From CAWGMT01 sp963823675 (GTDB lineage Bacteria > Planctomycetota > Planctomycetia > Isosphaerales > Isosphaeraceae): DNA of 64,000 nucleotides. Both the position numbers and the translations under genes were made by a program. Within the stretch, counting starts at the first letter, position 1. Every line of letters begins with the position of its first letter. The DNA is taken from contig CAWGMT010000015.1 of assembly GCA_963823675.1 (NCBI GenBank), forward strand, positions 248,001 through 312,000. Direction: 5' to 3'. The notes under the pieces are model-generated. The model was not told the origin of the DNA, searched no databases, and was given only the letters and a program-made list of their open reading frames with translations. Shown here one piece after another: positions 1 to 9,170 of this stretch.

Positions 1-19
1 CAGCCAGACCCTTCGGAGT

Positions 20-39
20 GTCAGGCTGGAAAGCCTGAC
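20..39. repeat. short perfect hairpin repeat
   Basis: GTCAGGCT (20-27) and AGCCTGAC (32-39) are perfect inverted arms around a GGAA loop. The element lies just upstream of queC and has the look of the short palindromic intergenic repeats common in planctomycetes. It could also end transcription of a gene to the left, but no T-tract follows. Confidence 0.5.
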
Positions 40-136
40 CTACGGCATACAGATTCCCGCGGTACCACTTACTTAGCCCTCCAACGAAACCGACGTGCCG
101 CCAACGAGCCACTCCACGAATCACCGACCCCAGGCC

Positions 137-802
137 ATGCCGCAACCATCCGATCGAGCCATCGCGGTGCTGACGAGCGGGGGGCTTGACAGCGCGATCC
201 TTTGCGCCCAACTGCTCGGCGGCGTCCGCCGGGTCATCCCGATCTATGTACGATCGGGTCTCTTGTGGGAAGACGCCGAGATGGCCTCGCTCGGGCGTTT
301 CCTCGACGCGGTCAAGACCGAGGGGCTCGCGAGCCTGGTTGTGCTGGAGGAGCCGATCGCGGACGTTTACGGGCCACACTGGAGCACCGGCGGGGCGAGC
401 ATTCCCGGGTCCGACTCCGCCGACGCGGCGGTTTACCTCCCGGGCCGCAACCTCCTGCTCACGGTGAAGGCTGCCGTATGGTGCCGCCTCCGGGACGTCG
501 ACGCCCTCGCCCTGGGCTCGCTGGGGTCCAATCCGTTCCCCGACAGCACGCCCGAATTCTTCGCGACGCTCGAGAGCCTGTTGAACCGAGCGCTGGCGGG
601 ACAGCTCAAACTCGTTCGCCCTTTCGATCGTCTGCACAAGACCGACGTCCTCCGGCGCGGCAGGCATCTGCCGCTCCACCTGACGTTCTCCTGCATCGAC
701 CCGAGGAACGGCCTGCACTGCGGGCGGTGCAACAAATGCGCCGAGCGCCAGCAGGGGTTTCACGATGCCGGGGTTCCGGACCTGACGACTTACGCTGACT
801 GA
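137..802 (+). CDS. queC: 7-cyano-7-deazaguanine synthase QueC
   Basis: QueC converts 7-carboxy-7-deazaguanine to preQ0 with ATP and ammonia, a step toward queuosine. From the ATG at 137 the protein has 221 residues, normal for the family. It carries the PP-loop ATPase motif SGGLDS at residues 14-19. Near the C-terminus it has the zinc-binding cluster, a Cys followed by C-G-R-C-N-K-C. An in-frame GTG at 95 would add 14 residues of low-complexity sequence before the first beta strand, so 137 is preferred. queD follows 18 bp downstream, which suggests co-transcription. queE is not seen here and may lie to the left of the window. Confidence 0.93.
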   Translation: MPQPSDRAIAVLTSGGLDSAILCAQLLGGVRRVIPIYVRSGLLWEDAEMASLGRFLDAVKTEGLASLVVLEEPIADVYGPHWSTGGASIPGSDSADAAVYLPGRNLLLTVKAAVWCRLRDVDALALGSLGSNPFPDSTPEFFATLESLLNRALAGQLKLVRPFDRLHKTDVLRRGRHLPLHLTFSCIDPRNGLHCGRCNKCAERQQGFHDAGVPDLTTYAD

Positions 803-820
803 CTGAGTTAATCCAAAACC

Positions 821-1228
821 ATGTTCCAGGTGACCCGCGAGATCGAGTTCTGCTACGGCCACCGTCTGCTCAACTACGACGGAAAATGCCGCCATCTTCA
901 CGGACACAACGGGCGAGCCATCATCACCTTGCAAGGCGCGGAACTCGACGGCCGCGGCATGCTGGTCGATTTCGCCGAGATCAAGGCCACGGTCCAGGCA
1001 TGGATCGACGAGCACCTCGATCACAACATGCTGCTCTGCCGGCTCGACCCCTTGCTGCCGATCCTGCTTGACCGCGGTGAACGGGTGTTCGTGATGGACG
1101 ACAACCCCACCGCCGAGAACATCGCGCGACTGATTTACGACCACGCGGCGCAGGCGGGCCTGCCGGTGCTGAAAGTCGTCCTGTGGGAAACGGAACACTG
1201 CTGCTCGAGTTACGAGCCCGGTAGATAA
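821..1228 (+). CDS. queD: 6-carboxytetrahydropterin synthase QueD
   Basis: This 135-residue enzyme of the PTPS/QueD family makes 6-carboxy-5,6,7,8-tetrahydropterin from dihydroneopterin triphosphate. The zinc ligands are visible as His14 and the HGH pair His27/His29. The catalytic Cys23 sits in the GKC segment between them. The C-terminal LWET motif supplies the conserved acidic residue. It follows queC closely on the same strand, so the two steps of preQ0 synthesis are probably co-expressed. Confidence 0.93.
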   Translation: MFQVTREIEFCYGHRLLNYDGKCRHLHGHNGRAIITLQGAELDGRGMLVDFAEIKATVQAWIDEHLDHNMLLCRLDPLLPILLDRGERVFVMDDNPTAENIARLIYDHAAQAGLPVLKVVLWETEHCCSSYEPGR

Positions 1229-1329
1229 AGCCGCCGGACGGTTCGGCGTCAATTGCGACGGCTGCGCGGCGAAGGAACCGCGAAAGAATAAGTTGACCAG
1301 ATTGGCGGATGCATGATCGCAAATGTAGG

Positions 1330-1411
1330 ACAGCCGCCCTCGGCTGTCGGACAGATGACAGCCGAGGGCGGCTGTTTCACAAGAGGGATTTCGACAGCCG
1401 AGGGCGGCTGT
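1330..1411. repeat. three-copy palindromic repeat element
   Basis: Three copies of an 18-19 bp word (ACAGCCGAGGGCGGCTGT and its complement) lie at 1330-1347 (inverted), 1357-1375 and 1393-1411. The first two are arms of a long hairpin with a loop of about 9 nt. The element is 100 bp downstream of queD. It may act as a transcription end, but it looks mainly like a mobile or amplified REP-type repeat. Confidence 0.75.
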
Positions 1412-2149
1412 CCCACATGAAAGAAAGATCTCGCTCCGCGCCTTCAGGCGATCGGCGGATCGAAACATACCCGTGGCCCAGCGATTGCAGGACGAATTGG
1501 CAATCCTTCCCGGTGAATTTGGATCTGCGGGTCGCCGAAGCGGCCCAGGCAGCGCGCAGCCTTCAAGGCGCAACACCGGCCGCGGGCAAGGGTTCGGTGA
1601 AATGGTGAGCTGGGTTTGCTGACTCTCGCGATCTTCTCCGGGAGTGGCAGTAGGTGAGAGCCAGTGGGACGAATCCGCTGCTTTTTTTGTTTTGGCCCCC
1701 ACGGTCAAGAGCCCCGGGCCAAGGAGCCGGCCGGCGCGCCCTCGAGGGGCAAGGAAGTGGGGATTGCATCTAAACCACGACTAGCGCTAATCTTGCGAAT
1801 GAGAGAGCCGTCTTCGGGGGCAGCGCGCCCAACCTCGTCGTGACGTCAGGTCCTGACAGGTCGGGAGCCACCGTTCGTGTCCGGCTCCCGTCGGAACGAA
1901 ATGCACCCGTTCCCCAGCGTGGCTGTTTCCTCCCCCATACTCGGCATACCGGGCATAGTGGGCACGCTTTCGCGGGTGTCAGAATTTGCCGAGTATGTGC
2001 CCAGTATGCGGCCGGACGACGCAATGTCCCCTGGGCTTTGCATTCTTGCGCATTCTCGCAACCGGTGGATGCAAATTCACCGTGGGACGGATTAATCAAT
2101 CCGTCGTACGCACACTCGGGCCGGGGTATATTTCCATCCGCCGCTCGCC
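1412..2149. other. long non-coding stretch with two hairpins
   Basis: No convincing gene is seen: the open frames here have arginine- and proline-rich shadow composition. Two perfect hairpins are visible. GGGAGCC at 1863-1869 pairs with GGCTCCC at 1883-1889. GACGGATT at 2086-2093 pairs with AATCCGTC at 2098-2105. The second lies about 45 bp beyond the stop of the minus-strand gene ending at 2150 and could mark its transcript end, though no T-run follows. Confidence 0.4.
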
Positions 2150-2977
2150 TTAGTGAGCGTGACCGTGCCCGTCGTCGACGGGCTTCTCGACCGGTATGAA
2201 CGAGCTTGGCTGGTACGGGAAGATGAAATTCTCGACCCACCACTCGTATTGCTTTCCCCTGGTCCTGGCTTTCATCAAGGCCGCTGCAAACTGCTGCGTT
2301 TCGGGGAAGTCCTTGGTGGCCGGACCGTCGATCTCGAAAACGGCGAGCGCGTAGATGCCGATTTCCAATCCATGGCCGTCGTCGACTCCGGTGCTCTCGA
2401 TCTTGACGAAGTGGATGTCCTCACCCGGGGCGGCCGTGAGGCGGGACCGAAGCTTGGAAAGCTGCCCAAGCTTCTGGTCGAAGGCCATCCGTTCCTTGCC
2501 CTTGGCCGCTTCGACCTCGTGCACGTACTGAATCGGGGTCTTCTCTTTCCTCATCTCGGGATGGTAGCTCCACCAGATCGCCTCGCCAGCGCTCGGGGCC
2601 TTGAGGAACACGACGAGCTTCTTGGCGAATTTTTCGGCTTCCCGATTGCGGACGAAGCTGTCGACCGTCGCGACGGTGCCCGCGGCCAGACCGAAGATCA
2701 GGCCCATGGCGATGCCCGCGCTCGCCAGGCCCTTGCCTGTGACGATGTCCGAATAACGTGCGATGGTGACGTTCGCGGCGACGCCCGTCACCACCGCCAG
2801 GAACGCAAACAGATAAAAAAACGAGTGCGCAAAACTGAATAATCCCAGAAACCCGAAAATCAAGCTGAAAACCGCGAGTTTACTGATCGCGCGATACGCC
2901 GGCAATTCGTTCTCGATGACGGAACCGATCTGGTCGGTGCCAGTCTCGATGACGTCGATTTTCTGATCGGTCGCCAC
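2150..2977 (-). CDS. membrane protein, DUF4190-like N-terminus
   Basis: The 275-residue product has three hydrophobic segments at about residues 30-52, 54-78 and 85-110, of the small glycine/alanine-rich type seen in DUF4190-like proteins. A soluble domain of about 160 residues follows, ending in a short His/Asp-rich tail (DDGHGHAH). The soluble part has no motif I recognise. The function is unknown; a membrane-anchored sensor or envelope protein is possible. It stands alone, with 130 bp to the next minus-strand gene. Confidence 0.7.
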   Translation of the reverse strand: MATDQKIDVIETGTDQIGSVIENELPAYRAISKLAVFSLIFGFLGLFSFAHSFFYLFAFLAVVTGVAANVTIARYSDIVTGKGLASAGIAMGLIFGLAAGTVATVDSFVRNREAEKFAKKLVVFLKAPSAGEAIWWSYHPEMRKEKTPIQYVHEVEAAKGKERMAFDQKLGQLSKLRSRLTAAPGEDIHFVKIESTGVDDGHGLEIGIYALAVFEIDGPATKDFPETQQFAAALMKARTRGKQYEWWVENFIFPYQPSSFIPVEKPVDDGHGHAH

Positions 2978-3108
2978 GGATATTCTCCTCCCGCGGGCGA
3001 TGGTCCGCCGGGATTTACGTGAATAACGGGGTGTGATGGCATCTCGGCCGGCGAACTCGCCCAGCCGACACTATCGAAGCTAATCATCGCCGCCGAAGCC
3101 GTCAAGGA

Positions 3109-3633
3109 TCAGCGCACCGCCAAGGTACCACGCGCTTGAAGGTTGAGGAACCAGGAGAAGATCGCCATCCCGATCCAGAGTGCGCTGAGCGCCCAGCCGG
3201 TGAGGCTGGTCCACGACCACTTCCAACTGGCCATTCCGCACTTCCAGCCCGCCAGCAGCACGGCCAGGATGGTAAGTCCCATGGCCCGGTCGTGCAGCGG
3301 AGTCGCCCAGTGCATGGACCGCCATTGCCCACGCAGGACTCCCTCAAGGTCGAAGATCCACACCAGGAGCCCGCCGGTCAGCCAGACCAGTTCACCGAGG
3401 CTTCCGGAAATCGCGCCGTTGCGAACCAGGATCAAGGGACCGACGAGTGCCAGACATCCGGCCAATGTCGAAAGGCTGTTCAAAAGCGCATAAGGAGGCC
3501 ACGTGAGCCGGCCGCCGCGCACCAGGAGGCTGACACCCCACAACAAGGCCGTTCCGACCAGGAGGGCGTTAATGATCGGACGGCTGGCGGAGCCACCGCT
3601 TTTTGAGCCGACGCCGAGGGATCTGTCACTCAT
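3109..3633 (-). CDS. five-TM membrane protein of unknown function
   Basis: The start is placed at the ATG at 3633 (174 residues), because the upstream in-frame extension reads through a G-rich intergenic repeat and has no coding character. Five hydrophobic segments fill the protein from about residue 15 to its end, with few charged residues, so it is an integral inner-membrane protein. No catalytic motif is visible and I do not recognise the family. Confidence 0.65.
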   Translation of the reverse strand: MSDRSLGVGSKSGGSASRPIINALLVGTALLWGVSLLVRGGRLTWPPYALLNSLSTLAGCLALVGPLILVRNGAISGSLGELVWLTGGLLVWIFDLEGVLRGQWRSMHWATPLHDRAMGLTILAVLLAGWKCGMASWKWSWTSLTGWALSALWIGMAIFSWFLNLQARGTLAVR

Positions 3634-3784
3634 GGGAAGCGCGCCATGACTGGCGCGGTGGAAAGTTGGGGTAGAGCGTACTTGGGGAACGGCTTCGAGA
3701 CGCGATCCAAGAGCCGCGATGAGGCCGGCGGAAAATGGCCCCATGAACCCGTGAAATCGGTTGTGCCACGACCACCCCCCCTGG

Positions 3785-3805
3785 CCCCCCCTTAGCAAGG
3801 GGGGG
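3785..3805. repeat. C7-TT/AA-G7 hairpin repeat
   Basis: CCCCCCCTT (3785-3793) and AAGGGGGGG (3797-3805) are perfect inverted arms around an AGC loop. The same hairpin recurs near 39777-39994, so it is a dispersed element and not a local terminator. Confidence 0.7.
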
Positions 3806-3937
3806 AAAGAAAACCGGGCGCTTGCCGAGGCTGCGCATAACGCCGAATCTAGGTTCGGCTGGAGCCCGTGCCGGCGCTCACGGCCAGAGCGGGTCGCGTG
3901 CCGTTTTCCGCCGTCGTAACCGGTCTGTTGGAACCGA

Positions 3938-5428
3938 TCATTGCAATGCGGCGATCACGCCCGATGAGGAGCCACGGTTGGCAGTGGTCTGGGACGTGGT
4001 TGGTTCATGGGTCCCGCCCTTGGGAGTCTCGAATTCGGCTTCTTCATTGCTGGATGGATTGAGCACGACCTGCTCGCCTTCGGTGAGTCCTTCGGTCACC
4101 TCGGCCATGTCGCGGGTGACCTGTCCGAGTTTTACCTCGCGCCGTTCCAGGCCGTCCTCGTGGACGACGAAACAGACCTCGTGGCCGTCATCCAGGGCAA
4201 CCGCACCAGCCGGAACGGCGAGCACCTGTTCGCGCCGAGGCATGGCGATGTCGACTTCCGCCGTCATTCCGGGCCGCAATCCCCGCGGAGGGTTCTCCAG
4301 CTTGACCTTGCCCTCGAAGTACCGCACGTCCGTACGCCAGTTCATGACGGCCATCGGCGAGACGGCGAGCACGTGCCCTTCAAGCCGGCGATTGGACATG
4401 CCTTCAACATGCACGTTGGCGCGCATGCCGGGGCCGACATCGTCGATGATCGACTCGTGAAGCATCGCGACGACCTCCATGTCGGTGAGGTCGGGAAGGT
4501 AGAACAAATCCTGCTTCTGGCGGACCGGCAATCCCGGCTCGATCGCCGGGTCGCGATTACTGGTGTTGGCGTAAATGACGAACCCATCGTGAGGAGCGCG
4601 GATGGTGCAGTGGTCGACTTGCCGCTCGAGCGTCGCCAGCCGCTGGATGTGCCGCTTGTGCCGCAACTGTTGATATTCGAGCATGACCGCCGCGCCTTTG
4701 ACCGCGCCTTCGAGCTCGCGAATCGTCTTGGGCCCGGTGAATTTCTTGAACAGTTGGAATGCCGAATCCTCCCGCGCCAAATTCAAGGCCAACTGAGCCT
4801 TGCGATAGACCTCGGCACTGACCGTGCTCGCCGCGACGTAACCCTTCTCCTTCATGCGCAGACACCAGTCGAGCCGATCGCTCTCCCGCTCGAGCTCCGA
4901 CCGAGCCAGGAAGAGCCTTCCCTCGAAGTCCTCGATCGTCTCCCGCATGATGCCATCCTTGAACTCGCGGACCGCCAGCTCGGCAACCTCGTGATCGAGC
5001 TCGGCCTGAACCAGATCGGCCTTGGCCCGCTCGACGGCGATTTGTTGAGTCCGCAGCAGTTCCTCGTAGTCGGAAGAATCGAGTACGGCGAGCACGTCGC
5101 CTTGCTTGACCTGTGATCCCTCGGGAATGACGCTCAGCAGAATGGAAGCGCCGCCGGCCATCACGCGCTGACCCCGCACCCCGACGGTGACGTTCTCAAG
5201 CTCACACTTGATCACTGTCCGATGGCCGCTCTCGATCCGGCCGCTGGCCGACAGAATCGGAAACAGGTCCGTGCGGCGAACGTCGCCCACAAGATAGCGG
5301 TCCGCCAGCTTCCGGTCGTGCCACTCCATCCAACCAAATACGGCGCCTGCCAGGAGGGCAAACCCGAGCAATGAGACCACAATTCGCCGTTTGAGCCGGG
5401 CCGGCCGTGAGATCTCTTGCTGCCGCAT
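3938..5428 (-). CDS. HlyD-family membrane-fusion (adaptor) protein
   Basis: This periplasmic adaptor would link an inner-membrane ABC or RND exporter to the outer membrane. The start is set at the ATG at 5428 (496 residues), which puts one transmembrane anchor at about residues 14-34. Biotinyl-lipoyl half-motifs follow (EGSQVKQGDVLAVLDSS and, after the hairpin, CTIRAPHDGFVIYA), flanking a long coiled coil at about residues 130-290. Beta-barrel and C-terminal membrane-proximal domains come next (GMTAEVDI, VLAVPAGAV). The next gene upstream (5808-7280) is a paralogue with the same architecture. No permease or ATPase lies beside either, so the transporter partner is unknown. Confidence 0.85.
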   Translation of the reverse strand: MRQQEISRPARLKRRIVVSLLGFALLAGAVFGWMEWHDRKLADRYLVGDVRRTDLFPILSASGRIESGHRTVIKCELENVTVGVRGQRVMAGGASILLSVIPEGSQVKQGDVLAVLDSSDYEELLRTQQIAVERAKADLVQAELDHEVAELAVREFKDGIMRETIEDFEGRLFLARSELERESDRLDWCLRMKEKGYVAASTVSAEVYRKAQLALNLAREDSAFQLFKKFTGPKTIRELEGAVKGAAVMLEYQQLRHKRHIQRLATLERQVDHCTIRAPHDGFVIYANTSNRDPAIEPGLPVRQKQDLFYLPDLTDMEVVAMLHESIIDDVGPGMRANVHVEGMSNRRLEGHVLAVSPMAVMNWRTDVRYFEGKVKLENPPRGLRPGMTAEVDIAMPRREQVLAVPAGAVALDDGHEVCFVVHEDGLERREVKLGQVTRDMAEVTEGLTEGEQVVLNPSSNEEAEFETPKGGTHEPTTSQTTANRGSSSGVIAALQ

Positions 5429-5807
5429 CGTCTCGTTCTCCTCCGCGCATCGTACCTGGAATGCACACACTGACCAATTGCCGCCTGGACTCCGTTTCGG
5501 TCAGGTCGAGTCGTTCTCAGTACAAGAAGCAACTCGTTGTCAGCGGTCACGCGGGGGTGCTGACTACGAATCGATCACTCAAGCCAATGGCGTGCATGAG
5601 CTTCTGGCATGCTGTCCAGCATCACCGCCAGGGTGAAGTGTAAAACAAAAATTCCACAGGGGCAAGAGCGACGTTTGACCATTCTCGACATCATGCAGCC
5701 GTGCGATCAAGGTCGCGGAAGCTCGGGCGGGTTCGGGTCAACTGAATGACGAAAGGTCCAGGTCGAGGGATGCTCGTCGGTCGCGTGTTGTGTCGGAGGG
5801 TGAGGTT
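5429..5807. other. intergenic gap between the two HlyD genes
   Basis: I see no gene, RNA or clear repeat in this stretch. The in-frame extension of the downstream adaptor reaches 5470 but lacks coding character. It probably contains the promoter of the 3938-5428 gene. Confidence 0.4.
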
Positions 5808-7280
5808 CTACCGAATTGATGCCTCCCGGACGTTCTGGTAAGAGTGCACGCTGCCAGATTCGTCGAAATGCAAAAGCGGTTCCACGTAGCTCGTCGATTT
5901 GGGGGGGTCGAGCGCTACCAGTTCCCCTTCTTCGAGGCCGCCGAGTACTTCCACCATCTCGCATGTGTTGTGGCCGATTTTCACTTCGCGACGTTCGAGC
6001 TCTTCCTCGCCGGGCAGGTAGCAGTATTTCTTGCCGTGATCGGAGCGGATGGCCTGGTGGGGGACGGCGAGGACGTGATCCTGGCGGGCCAGCGCGATTT
6101 CCACCAGAGTCGTCATTCCCGGCTTGAGCTGCGGATTGGATTCGTCGAGCTTGACCGTGCTGATGAAGTAGCGGACGTCTTCGCCGCGCTCGTTCTGGCG
6201 TACCGGGATCTGGCTGATCGAGGCCACGTGGCCGGTCAGGCTGAGGTTGGGGAGCGCCTCGAAGGAGACCTTGGCCACAAGACCCGTTCGGACGCGATCC
6301 ACGACCGACTCGTTGAGCGCCGTCACCACTTCCATCGTCTTCATATCGGGCAGAAAGAATAGCGGCTGTTTCTGACGCACCGCGAGACCTTCCTCAATCT
6401 GCGCGGTTGCCCCCCGCCCTTCACCTTTGTAATAGAAAAGCACACCGTCCTGGGGGGCCCGGATGGTGCAGCGGTCGACTTGCTTCTTGAGCAGTGCCAG
6501 TCTTTCGAGCTGGCGCTGAAGTCGAAGCGTCTCGTTGCCCAGTACGGTCTCAGCGGCCTTGACCTGGCCCTGCAACGTCTTGATTGTTTTGGGCTCCGTG
6601 AATCGCTTGAACAGGTTGAGAGCCGCGACCTGGCGCTTGAGGGTGTAACTCATCCGGGACACGACGTCCTTATCGCTCATGACCTGGGCGAACGACGCAT
6701 AACCCTTGTCGTTCATGCGTTTTGTCCACTCCATCCGCTGAGCGGCGCGCGAAAGATCCGAGTCTGCCAGCGCGATCGCGCCCTCCATGCCTTTGAGCGC
6801 CTCCTGGACCGTGCCGTCGCGATATTCGCGAACTGCCAGCTCCGCGATCTCGAGGTTCAATTGAGCTTGCAGGTGGCTGGCTTTAGCCTGCTCAACCGTG
6901 ATGGTCTGTTGCCGGTACATCTCATCGTAGGTGGAAGCATCGAGCTGGGCGAGCATATCGCCGGCCTTCACCGGCGTCCCCTCCGGAAGAAGGGTCAAGA
7001 TGACCGACGACCCACCCGACGACCCGCCGCCGGTGATGTTCTCGAGCTCGCACCGAACCACCGTCTTCCGCGAGCTGTCCAGCCGGCCCGGCGCACTCAA
7101 CACCGGCACGAGATCGCTACGGCCCACCCTCACGAAATGATAGCGGTCTCGTATGGGACGCTGATCGTTGAACGGCCAGGTTTCCAGTGCGTAACTTGCG
7201 TATGTTAAAGAGGATAGAACGACGACCAGTGCGCACGATCCGTTCAATCCCAGTGGCCACAAGCGACTCGCCCAGCGCAT
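5808..7280 (-). CDS. HlyD-family membrane-fusion (adaptor) protein, paralogue
   Basis: At 490 residues it has the same layout as its neighbour: an N-terminal transmembrane anchor (about residues 13-32), a lipoyl half-motif (EGTPVKAGDMLAQLDAS), a long coiled-coil hairpin (about residues 120-275), the second half-motif (CTIRAPQDGVLFYY) and a beta-barrel domain with GMTTLVEI. An unusual Gly/Ser-rich insert (GGGSSGGSS) follows the first strand. Aligned segments such as AVREY/AVREF and FKRFTEPKTI/FKKFTGPKTI show that the two arose by duplication. The role is inferred from the family; the export partner is not in this window. Confidence 0.85.
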   Translation of the reverse strand: MRWASRLWPLGLNGSCALVVVLSSLTYASYALETWPFNDQRPIRDRYHFVRVGRSDLVPVLSAPGRLDSSRKTVVRCELENITGGGSSGGSSVILTLLPEGTPVKAGDMLAQLDASTYDEMYRQQTITVEQAKASHLQAQLNLEIAELAVREYRDGTVQEALKGMEGAIALADSDLSRAAQRMEWTKRMNDKGYASFAQVMSDKDVVSRMSYTLKRQVAALNLFKRFTEPKTIKTLQGQVKAAETVLGNETLRLQRQLERLALLKKQVDRCTIRAPQDGVLFYYKGEGRGATAQIEEGLAVRQKQPLFFLPDMKTMEVVTALNESVVDRVRTGLVAKVSFEALPNLSLTGHVASISQIPVRQNERGEDVRYFISTVKLDESNPQLKPGMTTLVEIALARQDHVLAVPHQAIRSDHGKKYCYLPGEEELERREVKIGHNTCEMVEVLGGLEEGELVALDPPKSTSYVEPLLHFDESGSVHSYQNVREASIR

Positions 7281-7771
7281 CGGTGCGCCTCCGAATTGAC
7301 GCCTACCTCGAGATCGGGACAGAATCGATCGACTCGGCCGGCGTCCGCGTCATCCGCCGAGCTTGCGCGGCTTTTGCGCGCATCGATCCCGCCACATCAT
7401 TATGTAGCGTCAAATCGTCCCGGCATGGCTGCTGAGATCGGCGGCTCGTCAGACACCAAAATCGCCGCGGTGCTCGAAACCGCCAATGTGGTAAAGCCTT
7501 ACAACCTCTTGTCTGCGCCATCTCGATTGCGGGCATGGTTCAAACGCAGGTTACAACTCTGGGTGGCTGGGGTCAACGCCCGCAGGGTGGCGCCGGCGCG
7601 GTGAAAAGTTGGGATTGAAGCGACTGAAGGTTAATCCCGGTTTCGTGGCGCTCCACCACCGGCGAGGGTTCTTAGCCCCGAGGGGGGCAGCAGATCGTAG
7701 CCTGGCGCCGCAGTCGCGGCGCGTACCGGCCGTACGATCGAGGCTTGCTTGGGAGCACGGCGCAACAAAAT
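7281..7771. other. intergenic, no gene recognised
   Basis: This stretch separates the 5808-7280 gene from the repeat at 7772. Open frames in it are short and lack coding composition. Its right part (about 7640-7770) has loose similarity to sequence left of the repeat copy at 57921, suggesting older repeat debris. Confidence 0.35.
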
Positions 7772-7867
7772 CACCATTGTGGTGCAGGCGTCCCGCCTGC
7801 GTTCCCTGTACCGGCGGGCGGGACGCCTGCACCACAATTGGCAATGTGATTTCTTCGCATTGCCTTA
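7772..7867 (-). repeat. 96-bp palindromic dispersed element, copy 1
   Basis: The inverted arms TTGTGGTGCAGGCGTCCCGC and its complement surround a short GC-rich centre. The element continues with about 30 bp of unique flank. A second copy lies in the opposite orientation at 57921-58016, and the homology includes the asymmetric flank (GCGAAGAA, TTGCCAATTG). The element abuts the stop codon of the surface-protein gene. It looks like a MITE/REP-type unit. Confidence 0.8.
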
Positions 7868-9170
7868 CCGTTTGAATGGAGCCGGCCTCGCGAAAAGTCC
7901 GCGCCCGTGGATGGAAGCGGGGGCCGGCTCGTACTCGGCGCGGTGCTCTCCGATCTTGGCCGTGGTCTTCGCACGGCGAGCGGTTTTGGGCCGGGGAGGA
8001 TCAAGCACCAGGTTGCGCCACGTCAGCGAGGTGGTGTAGTTGGAGCCGCGACCCCCCGCCTGGGAGTCGAGCAACTGTCCCGTCGTGTTGGTAATCGAAC
8101 CGGGCGATGTGCCGTCAACGGTCAACGTATAGCGATGATGGATGTTGATCCGCCGGCTGGGCTTCAGGGTCACCGTCTGGGTCGTCGGGTCGTATCCTGC
8201 CGTTTTGACCCGGATCTTGCGCCCGGCGGGACCGATGATCTGATAGTTCTTCGAATCATCGGCCGTGGCCGCGTCGAGCGCCTGGTCGAAGGTCAAGACC
8301 AGAGTCGTGGGCATCATGTGATACCCGTAGCGCTCCACGGCTGTCACGTCGGGACCATTGGCCGTGACCGCGGAGCTCGCCAAGATCGAAGCCATCGAGG
8401 TCGTTGCGATCGACCCATTGGTCAACGACATCACCTCAACCATCACGGTGCCGGTTCCCAGCGTCGAGAGGTCAGCCTGAAGCATGATGGCCCCGGTCGA
8501 AAGGCCCGGCAGCCGGAAGACGGGGATCGCCTGGGTCGGCGAGCCATCCAGACCGATCAATCGCGCCGTAACCGGGCCGTTGGTTCCAACAATGATGGCG
8601 GTGTAGGCATCCTCGCTGTTGCCCGTGTTCTGAACCATCAACGTGAATGAGGCCGTACCGGGCTTGGAAAGGGTCTGCGAGGCGGGACTGAAGGCCGCCG
8701 TCATGCTCTGGGTCGTGGGAATGCTGAGATCGGCGCTGGCCGCGGCCTGGATGGCCGGATTCGTGGCCGAAGTCGCGACGGCCGTCAGGCCGAGCGCGCC
8801 CTGCACCGCGAAGTTGACCGCGCCTGTGGTGACCGGGATGACCTGCGACGCGCCCGGTGCAAGGGTGACCTGAGTCGCGCTCAGGCTCGCCACGAGCGCG
8901 GCCGGGCCTCCCAGAGCGAGCTTGAACGTATCGGCCACCGTGCCCGTGTTGGTCACGGTCGCCTGGAAGCTGCTGCCGGGAGCGCCCGACGGCGGATTGA
9001 GCGTCACTTGCACGCCGCCGGCGGTGACGATCAAAGTGCCCGTCGTCGTGCCGCTCGTCGCGGAATCGGTCGTCGAAGTCGCGGTCACGGTGAAGGGGTA
9101 GGTTCCGGGCGTCATCCCCGTCTGAGAGGTCAGCGTCAGGGCCACGTCGCGGAAGTTGCTGGCGCCGGGG
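7865..9170 (-). CDS. giant surface protein, C-terminal segment
   Basis: This is the C-terminal part (about 435 residues) of the surface protein that starts at 15980. The frame is open to 9850, but only from about 9170 downward does it read as protein; before that it is a shadow of the middle segment. It contains beta-sandwich repeats with the wording 'TVTNTGTVADTFKLAL', typical of NEW3-like cell-surface domains. Near the end is an SbsA/Big_5-like Ig fold (VLTFDQALDAAT to TLKPSRRINIHHRYTLTVDG), which planctomycete surface proteins often carry C-terminally. It ends with a basic tail. It is joined to the middle segment if one base is added to the G5 run at 9167-9171. Confidence 0.75.

Noticed and set aside
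1770..2243. 157-residue frame and opposing frames in the 1.4-2.2 kb gap
   Set aside because: Arg/Pro/Ser-rich shadow composition, no start context, and overlap with the 3' end of the 2150-2977 gene.
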